Below are positions 16,253-24,129 of a DNA stretch of 64,000 bases, in pieces. The position numbers were made by a program, and so were the translations under genes. The number at the start of each line of letters is the position of its first letter. Positions within the stretch are counted from its first letter, which is position 1. The notes below the pieces were generated by a model, which was not told where the DNA came from, made no database searches, and saw only the letters and a list, made by a program, of their open reading frames with translations. Source of the stretch: Salinibacter pepae (GTDB taxonomy: Bacteria > Bacteroidota > Rhodothermia > Rhodothermales > Salinibacteraceae); contig NZ_CAMTTE010000001.1 in the NCBI RefSeq assembly GCF_947077775.1, forward strand, positions 620,001-684,000. The letters are read 5' to 3'.

Positions 16253-16264
16253 TCCCAGCTGGGA
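16253..16264. promoter_or_regulatory. 12-bp perfect palindrome upstream of the polymerase-like gene
   Basis: TCCCAGCTGGGA lies 48 bp before the ATG, directly after an A-rich, AT-rich stretch (16221-16252) that could hold the promoter. Position and symmetry suggest an operator. Confidence 0.35.
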
Positions 16265-16312
16265 CAAACCTCACCACATTCGTTCTTCCTGGAATTAGCA
16301 TCAACCTGATCT

Positions 16313-18946
16313 ATGATCGAACGCACAGAGAACCGTATCAACAATGACGAGCTGGCGATCCCGTTTGTCGGGACTCGGAATCCGGAGAAAGCCCCGCACC
16401 AGTCATCACCCCGGAAATACGCCTACGGACACGGGAGCGGGGCTGGCTGGTCAAGCAGGCGTGGAGGAACAGAGTCCAGCGAGAGCGGCCGTCCCTTGAG
16501 CGAGGAGCCACAGATAAGCGAGCGGCTCGAGGACTTGGCCCGTCCGCTCGTGCGGATCTACGAGCGACAGCCCCCCGGGACAATACAGGCAAAGCCCCCC
16601 CTGCCCTCGCTGGACTGCCCGACTGGCCGGGCGTACCTGGAGACCGGGCTCGTCGTAAGCGAGCTCATCGGCCGCGACCAGAAGCAAGGCCAGATCCGTG
16701 CCGGGGCCATCTACGACCGCCTCTCCCGGCGCGCCTGCCGGGAGCTGCGCTCGTCCCATGGGCCGAATTTGATCAGTGCGGGAGGAGATGCGGAGGTCCT
16801 TCGTGTCGCCTGGACGCCGAGCCCTATCGACGCCACGACGTACCTCCACTTCTCACGGGGCCCTTTGCTAGCGCGGGCACACGCTACGTGCCGACAACTC
16901 CAGGCAGGGGCCGCCGAGATTGCCGAGGCGACCGCTACCCTCTTCGAAGACGGTGATCCCAAGTCCCTAGAGATACTGCTTTCCACTTTCTGGGAAACGA
17001 AGGCTTATGGGAACCCCCGCCGTCCCGTTAACTCCCCGCCGCCCACTTATCCTTCCGCCCCATCCCCTTCCACCTCCTCCTATGTCCTTGAAGCCCTTTC
17101 GGATCTATCCCCATCTCTCCATCCTCCCTCGGCTAATACACCCCACGTACGGGAAGTACTGAAGGAGGTCCAGAATAAGAAAAGCCTGCTTCTGACGCCG
17201 ATTGAGCGGGAATGGGCGGCAGCTACAGAGGACGTATCGGATGTAAAGCTTGTACGGGCATGGAAGCACGAGTCCCTTCCCAGCGGCAGAAGCCCCAGTG
17301 GCGCGCAGGGCGTGTCCATCCCCCCGAACGTCTCCGAGGGGCTCTACTGGAAAATCGAGGACCATCTTCCCCGGGTTGCAGCGGATGCGGAGCTCCGGCG
17401 TGCTCTGGTGTACCTCAAGATGGTCGCCCGGCCGGACCCGCGATCCGGGTACCTGCCGTTCCACGAAACTGCCGTTGCCCACATCCGGGGCGCGCCCAGC
17501 CTCGCAGACCGGCACGAGGCGCGGGTATACGACCTGGCCGAGCGGCTCCAGGAGGCCGTCGCCAAGGACATGAAAATAGGGAACGCAGGTCCTCCTCCCT
17601 TTCGCGTCGTCGGGCACGCAAAGGGCCAAAACTGCGTGCAAATTACCCCATTCGCTCTCCCCGATCCTCTCGAAGAGGCATTTTCCGAGGAGGCCAGCCG
17701 GGCCCTCCTGGCGATCACCACCGGCGATCTCCGGGCAACGGTCAACCTCGAGTCCGGCAACAGGGGCCGCCCAGAGCGGCGGCAGAAGCGCAGGGAGCGG
17801 CGGCGAAGGAAAGCAGAACGGACCGGCAAGCGGCACGACGTACCCGACCGTGCCCAGTGCTTGCAGCAGGAACTCCACGACCTCCCTCAGAGTCGCTTTC
17901 GGAGCAACCTCAAAAGCGCGAAAGACAAGCTTCTCGCCTTAGCCGAGGAGCGAGCCGAAGAGCAGCCTGAAGCGGGGGCCGCCCCGAAAGTGCTCCCCTA
18001 CCTCGGACAGCTGCGGGCCATCGCCGACGTGAGCGTTCCCCTGTATAAGTTTACGGGGAGCACCCTCCGGCTCACTCCGGCGGGCCCCTCGCTCGCGGCG
18101 CTCCCGAAGAAGATGCGGCGGGCGGTTTTCAGCGACTACCTCGAAGTAGACATGTCTTCCGCCCAGCTTGCGCTGGCGGGGTCCCTGTGGGACTTTCCCG
18201 CCCTGCGGGAATTCCTGAGAGAGTGCACAGGAAGTGACAGGAGCTGGTGGTCGGAGCTGGCTGGGCATCTGGCCGAGGAGCTCCCTGCCCCCCACTACGA
18301 CCCGGGCAAGCACTTCGAGGCGGTCAAGGGCACGCTCAAAGCCTTCACATACGGCCTTTTTTTCGGGATGCAGCGGAAAAACCTGCGGCGACTCGGGAAC
18401 CCCAAGGCCGCCTCCACCGACGAGGCCCAGTACCACGAGTCGGCCCGTAAGATGAACCTTCTCTTTCTCGGGAAAGCCCGTTTCCCGCACGAGAAGAGAG
18501 CCATCCAGGCGAGGGCCGGAAAGGTTGGGAGCGCGCTCCTCAGTCACCCCCTGATCGAAGGGCTCCTGCGGCGGCGCGAACAGCTGCTCTCCAAAATTCG
18601 GAAAGATGGGAGCATTACCGACTGCTTCGGCCGCTCTCTCGACACAGGCGGGGGCCGAGACGCGAAGAGCATCCTCGCCGAGTATATGCAGAACGCCGAG
18701 CTGAGGGTGATGCTGCCGGTCGGGGAGACGGTCTTGGGCGACCCGGAGCTGAGGTTCGGCCTCTGGCAGCACGACGGGGTGACGATCGCCCCACGGCGGC
18801 GGAAGCCCTGGGCATACCGCGGGGCTGTTGAGACGACGCGTGAGGCGCTTCAACGAGGCCGAGAGGGGCTGGCCGAAGAGATGGACGTGCCACCGATTGA
18901 AACCGAGCTAACCGTCGACTACGGGAAAGAGTACCTGGCGTCTTGA
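16313..18946 (+). CDS. divergent family-A (Pol I-like) DNA polymerase
   Basis: The protein has 877 residues; the last third carries a Pol I-type palm/fingers. Motif A is EVDMSSAQLALAG, with catalytic Asp613 and Gln618 where Pol I has steric-gate Glu710. The O-helix is KGTLKAFTYGLFFGM: Lys672 (Arg754), Lys676 (Lys758), Tyr680 (Phe762, Tyr in T7), Phe684 (Tyr766). Then come DGSITDCFGRSL (like the family's G-x-x-x-T-x-x-GR), AEYMQNAELRVM (the QGxxAD region) and motif C QHDGVTI with Asp821 but Gly822 in place of Glu. The N-terminal 500 residues have no 3'-5' exonuclease motifs I could see; residues ~480-520 are very basic. The ATG at 16313 is the first in frame; a later start is possible. This is an inferred catalytic assignment. 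Confidence 0.65.
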   Translation: MIERTENRINNDELAIPFVGTRNPEKAPHQSSPRKYAYGHGSGAGWSSRRGGTESSESGRPLSEEPQISERLEDLARPLVRIYERQPPGTIQAKPPLPSLDCPTGRAYLETGLVVSELIGRDQKQGQIRAGAIYDRLSRRACRELRSSHGPNLISAGGDAEVLRVAWTPSPIDATTYLHFSRGPLLARAHATCRQLQAGAAEIAEATATLFEDGDPKSLEILLSTFWETKAYGNPRRPVNSPPPTYPSAPSPSTSSYVLEALSDLSPSLHPPSANTPHVREVLKEVQNKKSLLLTPIEREWAAATEDVSDVKLVRAWKHESLPSGRSPSGAQGVSIPPNVSEGLYWKIEDHLPRVAADAELRRALVYLKMVARPDPRSGYLPFHETAVAHIRGAPSLADRHEARVYDLAERLQEAVAKDMKIGNAGPPPFRVVGHAKGQNCVQITPFALPDPLEEAFSEEASRALLAITTGDLRATVNLESGNRGRPERRQKRRERRRRKAERTGKRHDVPDRAQCLQQELHDLPQSRFRSNLKSAKDKLLALAEERAEEQPEAGAAPKVLPYLGQLRAIADVSVPLYKFTGSTLRLTPAGPSLAALPKKMRRAVFSDYLEVDMSSAQLALAGSLWDFPALREFLRECTGSDRSWWSELAGHLAEELPAPHYDPGKHFEAVKGTLKAFTYGLFFGMQRKNLRRLGNPKAASTDEAQYHESARKMNLLFLGKARFPHEKRAIQARAGKVGSALLSHPLIEGLLRRREQLLSKIRKDGSITDCFGRSLDTGGGRDAKSILAEYMQNAELRVMLPVGETVLGDPELRFGLWQHDGVTIAPRRRKPWAYRGAVETTREALQRGREGLAEEMDVPPIETELTVDYGKEYLAS

Positions 18947-19380
18947 GAGCTGAAGGAAGAGGGCAGTGTCGTTGCCGAGTCATTACCGACCTGTGGAAAT
19001 TTTGGGGCTCGCACAGGTCTGCTGATCCGAATCAGTTTGGTGAAGTGCAAGAATTTGGACCACCTTCCCACCATATCTATGAACCGGAGGAGTTATTCCA
19101 AAAAACGATGGCACCTAATCCGAAGCTGAACGTTTTTCGGCATTTACTGTCGTCCCTGAAGCTATCGAACTGTTCGGTCTTGGTACTCAAATCACGCATG
19201 AGGGCCGAACACTCCAGCGAGGAGGCCCTCCGAGTACTTCACAAGTGTCATGATGAAATGGAATTCCAGACAGACAACGAGATTAAGGAGCTTGAAGACG
19301 GGTCGGTTGGCGTGCTTGCTGTGCCCCGCAGCCATTACGAGAAAGTGCTTGAACGACCCACGTTCGGTAAGCTGGCGTAG
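18943..19380 (+). CDS. hypothetical protein overlapping the polymerase-like gene
   Basis: A TTG start overlaps the TGA of the preceding gene by 3 nt (TTGA), suggesting translational coupling; a later ATG at 19108 would give a 90-residue protein. The 145-residue product has Cys/His residues near the N-terminus and a helical middle (FRHLLSSLKLSNCSVLVLKSRMRAEHSSEEALRVLHKCHDEM), then ELEDGSVGVLAVPRSHYEKVL. No family is recognised. The DNA becomes more AT-rich here, at the junction with the LacI/methyltransferase segment. Confidence 0.35.
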   Translation: MRAEGRGQCRCRVITDLWKFWGSHRSADPNQFGEVQEFGPPSHHIYEPEELFQKTMAPNPKLNVFRHLLSSLKLSNCSVLVLKSRMRAEHSSEEALRVLHKCHDEMEFQTDNEIKELEDGSVGVLAVPRSHYEKVLERPTFGKLA

Positions 19381-19454
19381 TTTTTTCCTAAGTCAGTTCT
19401 GTTTGGAAAAGGATTCTACGGCATTTGGAAAACTCTTGCTATTCCACAAGGGTA

Positions 19455-19469
19455 TCAGAATCGTTCTGA
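19455..19469. promoter_or_regulatory. inverted repeat, candidate LacI-type operator
   Basis: TCAGAA-TCG-TTCTGA is a perfect 6+6 inverted repeat with a 3-nt centre, 76 bp before the LacI-family ATG. It is a plausible autoregulatory site. Confidence 0.4.
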
Positions 19470-19545
19470 ACCCCAAAGACGGTAAGAACAGCTGCTTCGC
19501 TCGGCTCAAAAAATGCTCATCGGCGGTTTTCTAGGGTGCAACATC

Positions 19546-20577
19546 ATGAATGACTCACGTCCCGAGGGAAAAAGCTCAACAATATACGATGTCGCGGAAC
19601 GTGCCGGAGTGGCAATCTCGACAGTTTCTCGCGTGTTAAATGATGACGAGGACGTTGCTGAGTCTACTCGGGAACGGGTTCTCGAGGCAGTAGAGAAGAT
19701 TGGTTATACTCGGAACCGTGCAGCAAGATCGCTAGCAATACAGACATCAAAAACTATTGCTGCTGCACTACCGACATTCACGACTCCTTTTCACAATGAG
19801 CTTTTAAAGGGTGTACGGGACCGATTAGAGGACGAAGATATTGACCTAATGATATGTGACCTAGAGTGGGAATCTATAAGGTCGTCTCTCGAAAGCTTTC
19901 TTTCTAGGGGAGCTATAGAGGGTCTAATTTTTGCGGGACATATCAGCGACGCAAATGTTATCAATCGCCTTAAAAGCCTAAGTATACCAGTCGTAGTTAT
20001 AGGCACAAAGGTAGATGGACTAGAATCCTTTCATTGGGATAACAGGTCAGGAGCTCACATGGCCGTTGATCATCTAGTTTCCATCGGACACGATAGGATA
20101 TTTATGATTTCTTCTCCGACCGAAAATATACCATCAAAAAGGAGAGAAGAAGGGTTTTTCTCAGCACTGGATTCCAAAGGAATAGAATACGAAAAAGACT
20201 CAGTATTCTACGGTGAGACACTTAAACATGATGGTTTTAGCGAAGAATCAGGCTATGAGGCAATGAGCAAAATACTTGACTATGACAGTAGTGTATCCGC
20301 GATATTCGCTAGTAGTGACGTACATGCACTTGGCGCCTGGCAAAAAATAAATGAAGAGGGCATTAGTGTTCCATCAGACATTGCCATTATTGGTTATGAC
20401 AATATAAAAGTCAGCAGGTACGCGGGACTAAGTAGTATATCCCAAAACATACTCCAAGTTGGATTTGAGTCCACAAATAGTCTACTCGAAATAATGAAAA
20501 GAAGTAAAACGGAAACTAGATCAAACAAAGTAGAAATATGTCTTATAAAAAGGAAATCGACGGCTGGTAGGGACTAA
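19546..20577 (+). CDS. LacI/GalR-family transcriptional regulator
   Basis: This is a 343-residue full-length LacI-family protein. The N-terminal HTH is STIYDVAERAGVAISTVSRVLNDDEDVAESTRERV (residues ~11-45), with the hinge helix at NRAARSLAIQTSKTIAAALP. The periplasmic-binding-like ligand domain follows (IEGLIFAGH, IPVVVIGT, DNRSGAHMAVDHLVSIGHDRIFMIS, AIFASSDVHALGAWQKINEEGISVPSDIAIIGYDN). The ATG at 19546 is preferred to one at 19513. It is 49 bp upstream of the cytosine methyltransferase on the same strand and probably shares its transcript. R-M systems usually use small XRE-type C proteins, so a LacI relative here is unusual. The effector is unknown. The segment is clearly AT-rich. Confidence 0.88.
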   Translation: MNDSRPEGKSSTIYDVAERAGVAISTVSRVLNDDEDVAESTRERVLEAVEKIGYTRNRAARSLAIQTSKTIAAALPTFTTPFHNELLKGVRDRLEDEDIDLMICDLEWESIRSSLESFLSRGAIEGLIFAGHISDANVINRLKSLSIPVVVIGTKVDGLESFHWDNRSGAHMAVDHLVSIGHDRIFMISSPTENIPSKRREEGFFSALDSKGIEYEKDSVFYGETLKHDGFSEESGYEAMSKILDYDSSVSAIFASSDVHALGAWQKINEEGISVPSDIAIIGYDNIKVSRYAGLSSISQNILQVGFESTNSLLEIMKRSKTETRSNKVEICLIKRKSTAGRD

Positions 20578-20626
20578 TGAGAAATTTCTACAAGTAGACT
20601 TTCTTTCGTAAAAAACCTTGCGTGAA

Positions 20627-22030
20627 ATGCCGGAAACAGATTCCGAATACCAATACCCGTTGGTCTCTCTCTTTACAGGTGCAGGGGGGCTAGATATAGG
20701 GCTTGAGAAGGCTGGCTTTAATACAGTTTTTGCGAATGATAATAAAGATTGGGCATGTGAAACAATAAAGAGAAATAGAAGGCTATCTGGACTAACAAAA
20801 CAAGAATTTGGAAATTGGTTTAATAAGCAGATACAGCAAAGGTGTCACAAGTATGCCTCTGACGAAGAAATAGAAAACTTAAGGAGACGTGTAGAGCCTT
20901 CCAGAAAAAATAAGAGTTTCTTAAACGATGCTAATGTTGTCCAGGGTGATATCTCCGATATCTCCTCGCAGCAAATAATGGACGCCGCGGGTATAGAAGT
21001 AGGTGAGGCCTCGGTAGTGGCGGGTGGCCCCCCGTGTCAGTCTTTCAGCCGCTCTGGTGACAGAGAATCTGTAGAGGTTGATAAAGGACAGTTGTTCGTT
21101 GAGTTCGTGCGTGTGGTGGATGACTTAGAGCCATCCTGGTTCATATTTGAGAATGTCAAAGGGCTGGAGACCGCTAAAACAGATGTTCTTTACGAGGTCT
21201 GCTTAAATTGCGGAAACCAAGAAATACCCCTCTTCGCCAAAAGACAAGAATGGACCCCGGAAGCCTCTCCTCCATCTTCTACTTGCAGTACTTGTGGTAG
21301 TAATAAATTAGAGTGGGAGCTTGAGGAAGAAAAAGGCGGATCGCTAAAAATTATAATCAACGAGTTCGAAAAGAGAGCCGGATATGATTGCCAGTACAAG
21401 GTTTTGAATGCAGCAAACTTTGGCGCTCCGCAAAAACGCAAGAGACTGTTCATAGTAGGGTCTGAGGACGGGTCAGATTTTTCTTGGCCTTCTCCCACAC
21501 ACATGGATCCCAATAAAAACGGATTTCAGGTTGACGCCTTTGCAAGCAGCAACGGTGCTCGTCGACCCTGGGTCACGATGTGGGATGCTATTTGGAAGGA
21601 TGGACATTTCAAGTATGGTGAGTTGGATCCTGATGTGGCTCGGTTATGGGTACGTAACGTCGTTCGTCCCAAGGACGAGCCTGTTACGTGGAGATTGGAC
21701 AAACGCCCTTCCCCGACTGTTGGAGCTCATCAAGCTGCCAAGTTGTCGATTGCGCCTAACGGCGTTCCTGAAAAACAGATCGAACGCCAACAGTGGCACA
21801 CGAAAGGAAATCGGCAAGGGGATACTCCACCCGTAGAGGTCGAATATGAGTTTCTAAGCGATGGTGAGTTACTGATGCTCCAGACTTTCTCTCAGAACCG
21901 GTACCTATACGGAACCCGAATGCAGCGTGCTAAGCAGATTGGTAATGCAGTACCGCCCCTCTTAGGGGAGGTTGTCGGGGAGGCAGTAGCAGAAGCTATG
22001 GAAACGCGGAAAGCTTCTTCTTACTGTTGA
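20627..22030 (+). CDS. DNA (cytosine-5-)-methyltransferase
   Basis: The 467-residue protein methylates C5 of cytosine in an unknown DNA sequence. Motifs in order: I VSLFTGAGGLDIGL (about 13-26), IV GGPPCQSFSRSG with nucleophile Cys137, VI FENVKGLE, VIII QKRKRLFIVG, a target-recognition region at about 300-400, and X QRAKQIGNAVPPLLG. Between VI and VIII sits an insert with two CxxC pairs (Cys192/195 and Cys220/223), which looks like a zinc ribbon and is not part of the usual core. The ATG at 20627 is chosen over TTG at 20618. With the downstream gene it probably forms a type II R-M pair. Confidence 0.92.
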   Translation: MPETDSEYQYPLVSLFTGAGGLDIGLEKAGFNTVFANDNKDWACETIKRNRRLSGLTKQEFGNWFNKQIQQRCHKYASDEEIENLRRRVEPSRKNKSFLNDANVVQGDISDISSQQIMDAAGIEVGEASVVAGGPPCQSFSRSGDRESVEVDKGQLFVEFVRVVDDLEPSWFIFENVKGLETAKTDVLYEVCLNCGNQEIPLFAKRQEWTPEASPPSSTCSTCGSNKLEWELEEEKGGSLKIIINEFEKRAGYDCQYKVLNAANFGAPQKRKRLFIVGSEDGSDFSWPSPTHMDPNKNGFQVDAFASSNGARRPWVTMWDAIWKDGHFKYGELDPDVARLWVRNVVRPKDEPVTWRLDKRPSPTVGAHQAAKLSIAPNGVPEKQIERQQWHTKGNRQGDTPPVEVEYEFLSDGELLMLQTFSQNRYLYGTRMQRAKQIGNAVPPLLGEVVGEAVAEAMETRKASSYC

Positions 22031-22092
22031 GAATTCAGGTGGCAGGTCGAGTCTTTGAATTAGCTCTCAGGATCATGCATCGCTCGGGAAAA

Positions 22093-22150
22093 CGGCTGAC
22101 GGCAGACCACAAGTTTTCTTTAGTACTCATCAGCGGTCTGCTGTCGGCCG
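22093..22150 (+). terminator. strong 16-bp hairpin between methyltransferase and endonuclease genes
   Basis: Positions 22093-22108 pair with 22135-22150 over 16 positions, with two G-U pairs and a 26-nt loop. There is no clear T-run after it. It may attenuate transcription into the endonuclease gene or mark the end of the methyltransferase unit. Confidence 0.45.
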
Positions 22151-22284
22151 ATCCCGTTCCGTGTATACTGAAATAGTACTCCCGCAGTCCACACGCACTG
22201 CTGAGGTACGACCAGAATTGAAACCAAGGAATCAGCCGCTATTATGTAGGGGGCATAAAACTGTCATTTGGTACGCACCCTCTG

Positions 22285-23301
22285 ATGGCTGGACCAACTG
22301 TTGCTGCATTCACCGATACTGAACACCAACGGGCTTACAAGCTTCTGGCCTCCAAAGTCGCTACGATGGGTGGTCGTAAGCTGGAAGAGGATGATTGGAA
22401 CTCAGTTTATTTGCAGACAAAGCGTTTTCCAGAAAGCGGATGGAGCAACACCGATCTCGATATCAACCATGAGGGTCTTGGAGTTGAGTCGAAACTTCTG
22501 AAGTCGACTCGTAAAGGTGGGGTCTCATCATACTTCGGGGATACAGTCATGCACCCTGCTGGTACTCGGGCCGTAGACACACCCGAGTATGGTTTTGGGA
22601 ACGGTGATGCCGACGAGGCTGCTCATTTCATGGTTCAAGAGTACGCGGACTACATCCGTAGACGACAGAATGAGGTCAGAGAGAACTCTTCCGACGGTGA
22701 GGCTGATCTTAGGCTGTCTCTGTTGATCTGGGAAGAGGATCTTTCAGAGTTCATCTATTTTGAGCGCCGATGGACTCCTCCTGATCCTGATGACTTCTAT
22801 GGTGAGTGGTCCCATAACCCCCGAAGTAGCAGTAAGAGACAGTCTAGTACCAGCCTACATGTTTACAGAGAAGCTAACGACGAGAAACGTTACTCAGTGA
22901 CAGATCCAAGTAAGGGGGTAAAGGTCCAACCGTATATCGACGTACCAGAAGAGGACAGCGACCATCTATACCACTTCGTGGCCCAGGGGGAGACGCCTGG
23001 AGCCTCAATGAAAAGACGGGTGTGGGCTCCACCCACTCTTGATACGTATTTGAAGACGAAGCTTGGCGATGACGTAGACGGAGAGATGCTTAGCAATAAA
23101 ATCTATGAGTTCGCTGACAGAGTCTCTTCGGGAGAAATCGACCTCAGTTCTGACGATGGTGTAGAGTCCATCTCCGTTGCTGAGCCTTTCGATATCACTC
23201 AGGAAGCTTACTCGATACTCCAAGAATTGTCGGAAGCAAGCGACACCGACGCTCTCAGGCTGGTTGCGAGAAAGCTGGAGCGCAACCAAACTGGGACTTG
23301 A
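22285..23301 (+). CDS. candidate type II restriction endonuclease (PD-(D/E)xK-like)
   Basis: The 338-residue protein is not recognised by family. Near the N-terminus, SNTDLDINHEGLGVESKLLKS has the spacing of a PD-(D/E)xK nuclease: Asp57/Asp59, then Glu68-Ser-Lys70 in a beta-strand context. Further on there is a mixed alpha/beta region (LRLSLLIWEEDLSEFIYFERRW) and a charged helical C-terminus. Position directly after a 5mC methyltransferase, with the same AT-rich composition, supports the role of cognate endonuclease. It has its own spacing of 254 bp from the methyltransferase, with a hairpin between. An alternative is a DNA-binding helper protein. The ATG at 22285 is the first in frame. Confidence 0.5.
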   Translation: MAGPTVAAFTDTEHQRAYKLLASKVATMGGRKLEEDDWNSVYLQTKRFPESGWSNTDLDINHEGLGVESKLLKSTRKGGVSSYFGDTVMHPAGTRAVDTPEYGFGNGDADEAAHFMVQEYADYIRRRQNEVRENSSDGEADLRLSLLIWEEDLSEFIYFERRWTPPDPDDFYGEWSHNPRSSSKRQSSTSLHVYREANDEKRYSVTDPSKGVKVQPYIDVPEEDSDHLYHFVAQGETPGASMKRRVWAPPTLDTYLKTKLGDDVDGEMLSNKIYEFADRVSSGEIDLSSDDGVESISVAEPFDITQEAYSILQELSEASDTDALRLVARKLERNQTGT

Positions 23302-23518
23302 ACGCGGATTAATGATGAGAGTAGCCGCGCTCAGAGCAGATCGGGTACACACATACCGTGAAGTGTGGTACTCAGCCACAACAGTTCCATCATCTATCCT
23401 TTTCGCGAACCTGTTACGGAACTGCACCTCTTCGGCGTGTTTTTGAGACAGGTACACATGCGTCGCGCAAGCTCGGAAAGCGTAACAATCGGTCTTTTCT
23501 CCCCAAACCTGCTCCCCT

Positions 23519-23975
23519 GTGATACGCCCCGATAAGCTTCCGAAAGTGCTGACCGAGGCCGAGACGGAGTGTCTCATTCAACAACCGAATCAGCGATACT
23601 ATGGCCTCCACCGCGACTACTTACTTCATGCGGCTAATGCTGGATGCGGGACTTCGAGCATCGGAGGCGGTCTCCTCTCGGCCTGAACACGTGGACCTGA
23701 TGAGCGGGAAATCAATGGTCCGAGAGGGCAGAGGTGCAAAGGACCGCACACTCTGGGTTGGAGGAGATTTGCTCGACGAATTCCAGGAATGGATGAAACG
23801 TCACCCAGAACCAGACCAGTTACTCCCAACGCGAAGCGGGAAGAATGTGGCGACCTCGCGCCTCCGTCGGTCGGTGAAGCGGTACACTCGTGATGCGGAG
23901 ATTGAAGAAATAGAGCGGGTTTCTCCGTACCTTCCGACACGCCTCTTGCTATACGACTACACCGGGACACTGTAA
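23519..23975 (+). pseudogene. decayed tyrosine recombinase (XerC/D-like)
   Basis: Recombinase sequence is spread over two frames. From 23519, VIRPDKLPKVLTEAETECLIQQPNQRY is the usual start of the XerC/D catalytic domain. After a frameshift near 23600, the frame from 23601 gives RLMLDAGLRASEAVSSRPEHVDL (the catalytic Arg region) and GRGAKDRTLWV (Lys region). It ends with VSPYLPTRLLLYDYTGTL, where the H-x-x-R box should be (P-H-T-x-R-H). The box and the catalytic Tyr are lost to a small deletion and early stop. It is GC-richer than the preceding gene and lies next to attR, so it may be a relic of an earlier insertion. Confidence 0.7.
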
Positions 23976-24037
23976 GCAGGCGACACTAGCACCCTACGTC
24001 TTCCGAAACTAAAATGGCAAGGGTGAATCTCGGAAGA

Positions 24038-24056
24038 TGTGTAAGATATGCGTAAG
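24038..24056 (+). repeat. 19-nt subterminal repeat, right copy (candidate integrase arm site)
   Basis: TGTGTAAGATATGCGTAAG differs from the copy at 9573-9591 in one position and lies in the same orientation, 74 bp before the right att repeat. Confidence 0.55.
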
Positions 24057-24129
24057 AGTGATTAGGGTGTCTCCCGCAGATCGGTGCTCAGCGCCTGTAA
24101 GGTATAGTTTGCGGTGCCATCCAGGTTGT

